64,000 nucleotides of DNA from Paraburkholderia tropica (lineage in GTDB: Bacteria; Pseudomonadota; Gammaproteobacteria; Burkholderiales; Burkholderiaceae). This document shows, one piece after another, positions 58,946 through 64,000 of this stretch (positions are counted from its first letter, which is position 1; each line of letters starts with the position of its first letter). The notes beneath the pieces are model-generated. The model did not search any database. It had not been told where the DNA came from and worked only from the letters and a program-made list of their open reading frames with translations. A program made the position numbers and the translations under genes. The stretch spans positions 143,300-207,299 of the forward strand of contig NZ_CAJZAR010000090.1 in the NCBI RefSeq assembly GCF_914484835.1, written 5' to 3'.

Positions 58946-61900
58946 TTAAACCAGCACGCGCTCGATTCCGCCATTGTTCGCCTTCTGCACGTAGTCCGCC
59001 ATCCAGTTCTCGCCCAGAACATGACGGGCGATCTCCACCACGATGTAATCGGCTTCGATGTTGGCGTCCTCGTTGTAGCGCGACAGGCCCTGCAGGCACG
59101 ACGGGCAGCTCGTCAGAATCTTGACGTCCTGCGCCTTGCCCTGCCCGCCCGCTTCCTGCGGCGTGGCCGGCTGCACGCCGTTCGCGCCGTTGCCGACGAT
59201 CGGAATGTCGCGCAGCTTCGCCGCGCCCTTGCGGATTTCCTCTTCCTTGCGGAAGCGCACCTGCGTCGACACGTCCGGGCGCGTGACCGCGAGCGTGCCC
59301 GATTCGCCGCAGCAACGATCGTTCTTCTCGATCTTGTAGCCGTCCTTTTCCGAACCCATGAGTTCGTTGACGAGCTTGACCGGGTCCATCGTCTTGATCG
59401 GCGTGTGGCACGGGTCGTGGTACATGTAGCGCGTACCGCTCACGCCATCGAGCTTGATGCCCTTCTCGAGCAGGAACTCGTGAATGTCGATGATGCGGCA
59501 ACCCGGGAAGATCTTGTCGAATTCATAACCGGCGAGCTGGTCGTAACACGTGCCGCACGACACCACGACGGTCTTGATGTCGAGGTAGTTCAGCGTGTTC
59601 GCGACGCGGTGGAACAGCACGCGGTTGTCGGTGACGATCTGCTCGGCCTTGTCGAACTGGCCCGAGCCGCGCTGCGGATAGCCGCAGCACAGATAGCCCG
59701 GCGGCAGCACGGTCTGCACGCCCGCTTCCCACAACATCGCCTGGGTGGCCAGACCGACCTGCGAGAACAGGCGCTCGGAGCCGCAGCCCGGGAAGTAGAA
59801 CACCGCTTCCGAATCGACGCTCGTCGCCTTCGGATTGCGGATGATCGGCACGATCTTGTTGTCTTCGATGTCGAGCAGCGCGCGCGCCGTCTTCTTCGGC
59901 AGGTTGCCCGGCATCTTCTTGTTGACGAAGTGGATCACCTGCTCGACCACCGGCGACTTGCCCGTGGACGCCGGCGGATGCGCCGTCTGCTTCTTGACGA
60001 ACTTCTTCAGCACGTCGTTGCCGAGGCGCTGCGCCTTGTAGCCCACGCCCATCATCGCGGTGCGCGCGAGGTTGATGGTCTGCGGATTGGTGGCGTTCAG
60101 GAAGAACATGCCCGCCGCGTTGCCCGCGTTGAACTTCTTCTTGCCCATCTTGCGCAGCAGATTGCGCATGTTCATCGTCACGTCGCCGAAGTCGATCTTG
60201 ACCGGGCACGGCGTCACGCACTTGTGGCAAACCGTGCAGTGGTCGGCCACGTCGTTGAACTCGTCCCAGTGCTTGATCGACACGCCGCGGCGCGTCTGTT
60301 CTTCGTACAGGAAGGCCTCGACCAGCAGCGAGGTCGCGAGGATCTTGTTGCGCGGGCTGTACAGCAGGTTCGCGCGCGGCACGTGCGTCGCGCACACCGG
60401 CTTGCACTTGCCGCAGCGCAGGCAGTCCTTGACCGACTCGGCGATCGCGCCGATATCGGATTGCTGCATGATCAGCGACTCGTAACCCATCAGGCCGAAC
60501 GACGGCGTGTAGGCGTTGCGCAGGTCGGCGCCTTCGAGCAGCTTGCCCGCGTTGAAGCGGCCATGCGGATCGACGCGCTGCTTGTAGGCGCGGAATTCGG
60601 CGATCTCGTCGTCGGTGAGGAATTCGAGCTTCGTAATGCCGATGCCGTGCTCGCCCGAGATCACGCCGTCGAGCGAACGCGCGAGCTTCATGATGCGCGC
60701 GACCGCGACGTGCGCGTCCTGCAGCATCTCGTAGTTGTCCGAGTTCACCGGCAGGTTGGTGTGCACGTTGCCGTCGCCGGCGTGCATGTGCAGCGCCACG
60801 AACACGCGGCCGCGCAGCACCTTCTTGTGGATCGCCTGCGCTTCGTCGAGGATCGGCTTGAATTCGCCGCCGTTGAAGATCTTGCGCAGTTCGGCGCGGA
60901 TCTCCTGCTTCCACGAGATGCGCACCGTGCGGTCCTGCGTCACGTGGAAAACGTTGACGTCGGCCTGCACGTCGCAGCGGTCGGCGAACTTCTCCGCCAG
61001 CGCTTCGTAGCCCAGCTGCACGAGATAGTGCTGCGCCTCGCGCAGCGGCATGTCGAGCTTGTCGCCCACGAAGGTCCAGCGCTCGCGCACGCGCTTGAGC
61101 AGATCGAGCGCCTGCTGCACGCGGTCTTCGAGCAGTTCCGCGCTGGGGATTTCGTTGGCGTCGTCGCTCTTGCCGAGCGGCAGCTTGCCGCCCTTGAAGA
61201 ACGCTTCGAGCGCGTCGACCAGTTGCAGCTTGTTCTTGATCGACAGTTCGATGTTGATGCGTTCGATGCCGTCCGTGTACTCGCCCATGCGGTTGAGCGG
61301 AATCACGACGTCTTCGTTGATCTTGAACGCGTTGGTGTGCTTGGCGATCGCGGCCGTGCGGCTGCGGTCGAGCCAGAAGCGCTTGCGGGCTTCGGCGGAG
61401 ACGGCCACGAAGCCTTCGCCGCTCTTGCCGTTCGCCATGCGGATGACTTCCGAGGTGGCGGAGGCCACGGCATCGGCGTCGTCGCCGACGATGTCGCCGA
61501 TCAGCACCATCTTCGGAAACGCGTTGCGCTTGCTCTTGGTCGCGTAGCCGACCGCGCGCAGATAGCGCTCGTCCAGATGCTCCAGACCCGCGAGAATCGC
61601 GCCGCCCTGCTTCGACGTTTCGAACAGGTAATCCTTGATTTCGACGATGCTCGGGATCGCCTCGCGCGCCTGGCCGAAGAACTCCAGACAGACCGTGCGC
61701 GTGTGCGCGGGCATCTTGTGCAGCACCCAGCGCGCCGACGTGATGAGACCGTCGCAGCCTTCCTTCTGAATGCCCGGCAGGCCCGCGAGGAATTTATCGG
61801 TCACGTCCTTGCCGAGACCTTCCTTGCGGAACACGCGGCCCGCGATGTCGAGCGATTCCGTGCGCAGCAGCTTTTCGCCCGGCGCGTGCTCGCCGTCGAA

Positions 61901-62992
61901 CCACTTCAGTTCGAAGCGCGCGACTTCGATGTCGTGGATCTTGCCCATGTTGTGGTCGAGGCGCGTGACTTCGAGCCAGTTGCCTTCCGGGTCGACCATG
62001 CGCCACCAGGCGAGGTTGTCGAGCGCCGTGCCCCACAGCACCGCCTTCTTGCCGCCCGCGTTCATGGCGACGTTGCCGCCGATGCACGAGGCGTCGAGCG
62101 AGGTCGGGTCGACCGCGAACACGAAGCCCGCCGCGTCGGCCGCTTCGGTCACGCGGCGCGTGACCACGCCCGCGCCCGAGAAAATCGTCGCGACCTTGCG
62201 GTCCACGCCCGGCAGTTCGGTCATTTCGACCGGACCGAGCTGTTCGAGCTTTTCGGTGTTGATGACGGCCGAGAACGGCGTGAGCGGCACCGCGCCGCCC
62301 GTGTAGCCCGTGCCGCCTCCGCGCGGGATCACCGTGAGACCGAGTTCGAAGCAGGCCTTGATGAGGCCCGCGATCTCGGCTTCGGTGTCCGGCGTGAGGA
62401 CCACGAACGGATATTCGACGCGCCAGTCGGTTGCGTCGGTCACGTGCGAGACGCGCGCGATGCCGTCGAAGCGGATGTTGTCCTTCTGCGTGCGCTTGCC
62501 GAGCACCTTGGTGGCGCGGCGGCGCAGTTCGGCCATCTTGTCGAATTCGGCGGCGAATTCTTCGATCGCGCGGCGAGCGGCGCCGATCAGCGTTTCCACG
62601 CGCGCGGCGCGCACGACGCCGTCCTGGTCGCTGTGCTCGACGAGGTCGGCGCGGCGGCGCTTCTCGATTTCGCCGATGCGGTGATTCAGCGCCTCGATCA
62701 GCATGGCGCGGCGCTTCGGGTTGTCGAGCAGGTCGTCCTGCAGATACGGGTTACGGCGCACGACCCAGATGTCGCCGAGCACTTCGTAGAGCATGCGCGC
62801 CGAGCGGCCCGTGCGGCGTTCGCTGCGCAGTTCGGCGAGCGCGTTCCACGCCTCTTCGCCGAGCAGGCGGATGACGATTTCGCGGTCCGAAAAGGACGTG
62901 TAGTTGTACGGAATCTCGCGCAGGCGCGGTTCGATGTCGGCGGCCACGGCTGCGGCGGCGCCGTGAGGATCGAAAACTTGAGGTGCGTTCAT
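58946..62992 (-). CDS. Large FAD-linked oxidoreductase with 2[4Fe-4S] and CCG domains (DUF3683, D-2-hydroxyacid dehydrogenase type)
   Basis: 1348 residues, one chain. Order: N-terminal DUF3683 (about 1-180, IPYNYTSFSDREIVIRLLGE), VAO-type FAD-binding domain (IPRGGGTGYTGGAVPLTPFS, about residue 220), FAD-oxidase C-terminal domain (about 500-830, ALHMHAGDGNVHTNLPVNSD, GVISGEHGIGITKLEFL), two [4Fe-4S] motifs (CLRCGKCKPVCATH and CTVCHKCVTPCPVKID, about 854 and 920), and two CCG modules (FYFPGCGSE and YLCCGYPQRGSG near 1065-1100; YHDPCHTPIKTMD with DRCCGESGTLAV near 1190-1235). This equals fused GlcD and GlcF-like parts, so it probably oxidises a D-2-hydroxy acid and passes electrons to the quinone pool. 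Substrate unknown. Confidence 0.92.
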   Translation of the reverse strand: MNAPQVFDPHGAAAAVAADIEPRLREIPYNYTSFSDREIVIRLLGEEAWNALAELRSERRTGRSARMLYEVLGDIWVVRRNPYLQDDLLDNPKRRAMLIEALNHRIGEIEKRRRADLVEHSDQDGVVRAARVETLIGAARRAIEEFAAEFDKMAELRRRATKVLGKRTQKDNIRFDGIARVSHVTDATDWRVEYPFVVLTPDTEAEIAGLIKACFELGLTVIPRGGGTGYTGGAVPLTPFSAVINTEKLEQLGPVEMTELPGVDRKVATIFSGAGVVTRRVTEAADAAGFVFAVDPTSLDASCIGGNVAMNAGGKKAVLWGTALDNLAWWRMVDPEGNWLEVTRLDHNMGKIHDIEVARFELKWFDGEHAPGEKLLRTESLDIAGRVFRKEGLGKDVTDKFLAGLPGIQKEGCDGLITSARWVLHKMPAHTRTVCLEFFGQAREAIPSIVEIKDYLFETSKQGGAILAGLEHLDERYLRAVGYATKSKRNAFPKMVLIGDIVGDDADAVASATSEVIRMANGKSGEGFVAVSAEARKRFWLDRSRTAAIAKHTNAFKINEDVVIPLNRMGEYTDGIERINIELSIKNKLQLVDALEAFFKGGKLPLGKSDDANEIPSAELLEDRVQQALDLLKRVRERWTFVGDKLDMPLREAQHYLVQLGYEALAEKFADRCDVQADVNVFHVTQDRTVRISWKQEIRAELRKIFNGGEFKPILDEAQAIHKKVLRGRVFVALHMHAGDGNVHTNLPVNSDNYEMLQDAHVAVARIMKLARSLDGVISGEHGIGITKLEFLTDDEIAEFRAYKQRVDPHGRFNAGKLLEGADLRNAYTPSFGLMGYESLIMQQSDIGAIAESVKDCLRCGKCKPVCATHVPRANLLYSPRNKILATSLLVEAFLYEEQTRRGVSIKHWDEFNDVADHCTVCHKCVTPCPVKIDFGDVTMNMRNLLRKMGKKKFNAGNAAGMFFLNATNPQTINLARTAMMGVGYKAQRLGNDVLKKFVKKQTAHPPASTGKSPVVEQVIHFVNKKMPGNLPKKTARALLDIEDNKIVPIIRNPKATSVDSEAVFYFPGCGSERLFSQVGLATQAMLWEAGVQTVLPPGYLCCGYPQRGSGQFDKAEQIVTDNRVLFHRVANTLNYLDIKTVVVSCGTCYDQLAGYEFDKIFPGCRIIDIHEFLLEKGIKLDGVSGTRYMYHDPCHTPIKTMDPVKLVNELMGSEKDGYKIEKNDRCCGESGTLAVTRPDVSTQVRFRKEEEIRKGAAKLRDIPIVGNGANGVQPATPQEAGGQGKAQDVKILTSCPSCLQGLSRYNEDANIEADYIVVEIARHVLGENWMADYVQKANNGGIERVLV

Positions 62993-63567
62993 GGTTGGAC
63001 GACTCTTTGAGCCAGATCCGCGCGCGGCTTACGGAGCCGATCGGACGGATGCTGACGGGGCGCGTGGGGCGCTATTCTGAAATCGTGTCCGCCAGAGGCT
63101 CGCTCGTGGCGCGGATGGCTGGGCGGACGAAGGGGTGGGGAAGCATGGCGGAAGCGCTCACGCCGATGGTTCCCCGGCGCTCGGACTTAGCGCCACGATC
63201 GTGCGTGGCGGGCGTGCCGCTGCGCCGCGGGGCGGGTTTCGCGCCGTGCGGGCATCAAATGGGCTGTCCGAGGTTGCCAGTGCATCTTCCGATCCTTGTT
63301 TCAAAAAGCGATTTTAACGCATGATCCGCGCGTGCGCTGACCCTCGGTGGGAAGCCCGCCGACCCGTAAGGTTGAATATCGCTTACGGGCCGGCATGCCC
63401 GTGTGACAGCGCGTCGCACGCGGATTAACCGTCCGGTGGGTCGGGAAACATCGCCACCGAGCCTGCCCGCGCCCAGCCTGCCCACCCTGCCCGGCCCGCC
63501 AGCGCCGCAGCCGTTGGCGCTATCATTTACGTTTTCCCGTCCCGACCCGCGCCTGGCGCGTCCCCGC
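62993..63567. other. Gene-free intergenic region between the FAD oxidoreductase and ilvA (divergent)
   Basis: 575 bases without a supportable gene; open frames here are GC artefacts. It must hold promoters for both directions. TATCAT at 63521-63526 (plus strand) is a possible -10 box for ilvA, without a matching -35. A large imperfect inverted repeat lies at 63358-63394. I see no leader peptide or T-box-like attenuator for ilvA. Confidence 0.6.
63358..63394. repeat. 13-bp inverted repeat (one mismatch) upstream of ilvA
   Basis: GCCGACCCGTAAG (63358-63370) and CTTACGGGCCGGC (63382-63394) pair in 12 of 13 positions around an 11-base loop. No T-run follows on either strand. It could be an operator or an RNA stem. 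Confidence 0.6.
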
Positions 63568-64000
63568 ATGGCTTCCCACGACGATTACCTGAAAAAAGTC
63601 CTCACCGCGCGCGTGTACGACGTCGCCCGCGAAACCGAGCTCGAACCCGCGCCGAATCTCTCCGCGCGCATCGGCAACACGGTGCTGCTCAAGCGCGAGG
63701 ACAACCAGCCCGTTTTCTCGTTCAAGCTGCGCGGCGCGTACAACAAGATGGCGCACCTCTCGCCCGAGCAGCTCGAACGCGGCGTGATTACCGCGTCGGC
63801 GGGCAATCATGCGCAGGGCGTGGCGCTCTCGGCGGCGCGGCTCGGCGTGAAGGCGGTGATCTGCGTGCCGGTCACCACCCCGCAGGTGAAAGTCGATGCC
63901 GTGCGCGCGCACGGCGGGCCGACCGTCGAAGTCGTCCAGGCGGGCGAGTCCTATAGCGATGCCTACGCCCACGCCGTCCGTCTGCAGGAAGAACGCGGCC
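63568..64000 (+). CDS. ilvA: Threonine ammonia-lyase, biosynthetic (truncated by window end)
   Basis: The first 144 residues are present; the C-terminal regulatory part lies outside the window. IlvA deaminates threonine to 2-oxobutanoate, committing carbon to isoleucine. MASHDDYLKKVLTARVYDVA is the start seen in biosynthetic IlvA; the PLP Lys is in FSFKLRGAYNKM, followed by ITASAGNHAQGVALSAARLG. The longer biosynthetic type (with ACT-like domains) is expected from the N-terminus but cannot be confirmed here. The ATG at 63568 is the first Met in the conserved frame. Confidence 0.94.
   Translation, partial: MASHDDYLKKVLTARVYDVARETELEPAPNLSARIGNTVLLKREDNQPVFSFKLRGAYNKMAHLSPEQLERGVITASAGNHAQGVALSAARLGVKAVICVPVTTPQVKVDAVRAHGGPTVEVVQAGESYSDAYAHAVRLQEERG

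Noticed and set aside
58898..63010. Very long open frame (1370 codons) antisense to the FAD/Fe-S oxidoreductase
   Set aside because: Its product is Arg/His/Ala-rich and repetitive with no domain, as expected from GC-rich codon bias opposite a real gene that shows clear FAD and Fe-S motifs.

Overview
The window is chromosomal DNA of a high-GC betaproteobacterium, most likely Burkholderia sensu lato (Paraburkholderia, Burkholderia or Caballeronia). The basis is the strong G/C third-position bias, the family-level look of the proteins, and gene blocks typical of that group: miaB-ybeZ-ybeY-corC-lnt, glyQS-gmhB-plsC, rsmA-pdxA-surA-lptD facing amgK-murU, and ubiE/ubiJ/ubiB close to aspS. No tRNA, rRNA or CRISPR array was recognised.

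Layout. 1-81 is the tail of an unidentified gene. 215-1284 (minus) is ribB under an FMN riboswitch. 1436-5396 holds an XRE-cupin regulator, an MFS exporter, a VOC protein and a divergent LysR regulator whose promoter overlaps a clear palindrome. 5646-12506 is the tRNA-modification, 16S-maturation and lipoprotein cluster (miaB, PhoH-like ybeZ, ybeY, a ChaC-like gene, corC, lnt). 12798-18542 carries glyQ, glyS, gmhB, plsC and a YgjP-type metalloprotease. 18.6-21.9 kb is a foreign-looking, AT-richer segment: a secreted glycosidase-like gene cut at its 3' end, a decayed IS21-family remnant, a WecA/MraY-type sugar-phosphate transferase, and an AT-rich gene-free tract. 21972-29406 contains gloA, a panE-type reductase, then rsmA, pdxA, surA and lptD. 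29680-31524 is the peptidoglycan-recycling pair amgK-murU. 31634-40155 has an Atm1-like ABC exporter, a YciA-type thioesterase, a 1290-residue PAS-GGDEF-EAL protein, a nitrate-reductase-associated protein and fdhD. 40177-47353 is a fatty-acid oxidation locus arranged like Bacillus fadNAE, with a TetR gene upstream. 47625-52727 holds clsB-like, nudB, aspS, a DUF502 protein and an FmdB-type protein. 52926-57863 covers the ubiquinone genes (ubiJ, ubiB, ubiE) with a TPMT-type methyltransferase and a Tim44-like protein. 57962-62992 carries a DUF971 protein, a HIT protein and a 1348-residue FAD/Fe-S oxidoreductase. ilvA begins at 63568 and runs off the window.

Functional themes are envelope biogenesis (lnt, lptD, surA, gmhB, plsC, amgK/murU, cls), RNA and translation maintenance (miaB, ybeY, rsmA, glyQS, aspS), cofactors (ribB, pdxA, ubi genes, panE-like) and beta-oxidation. 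Most of the window is conserved housekeeping. The least explained parts are the 18.6-21.9 kb segment, the PY-repeat periplasmic domain of the GGDEF-EAL protein, and several short repeats and palindromes in intergenic DNA. I found no clear evidence of a wholly new multi-gene system.
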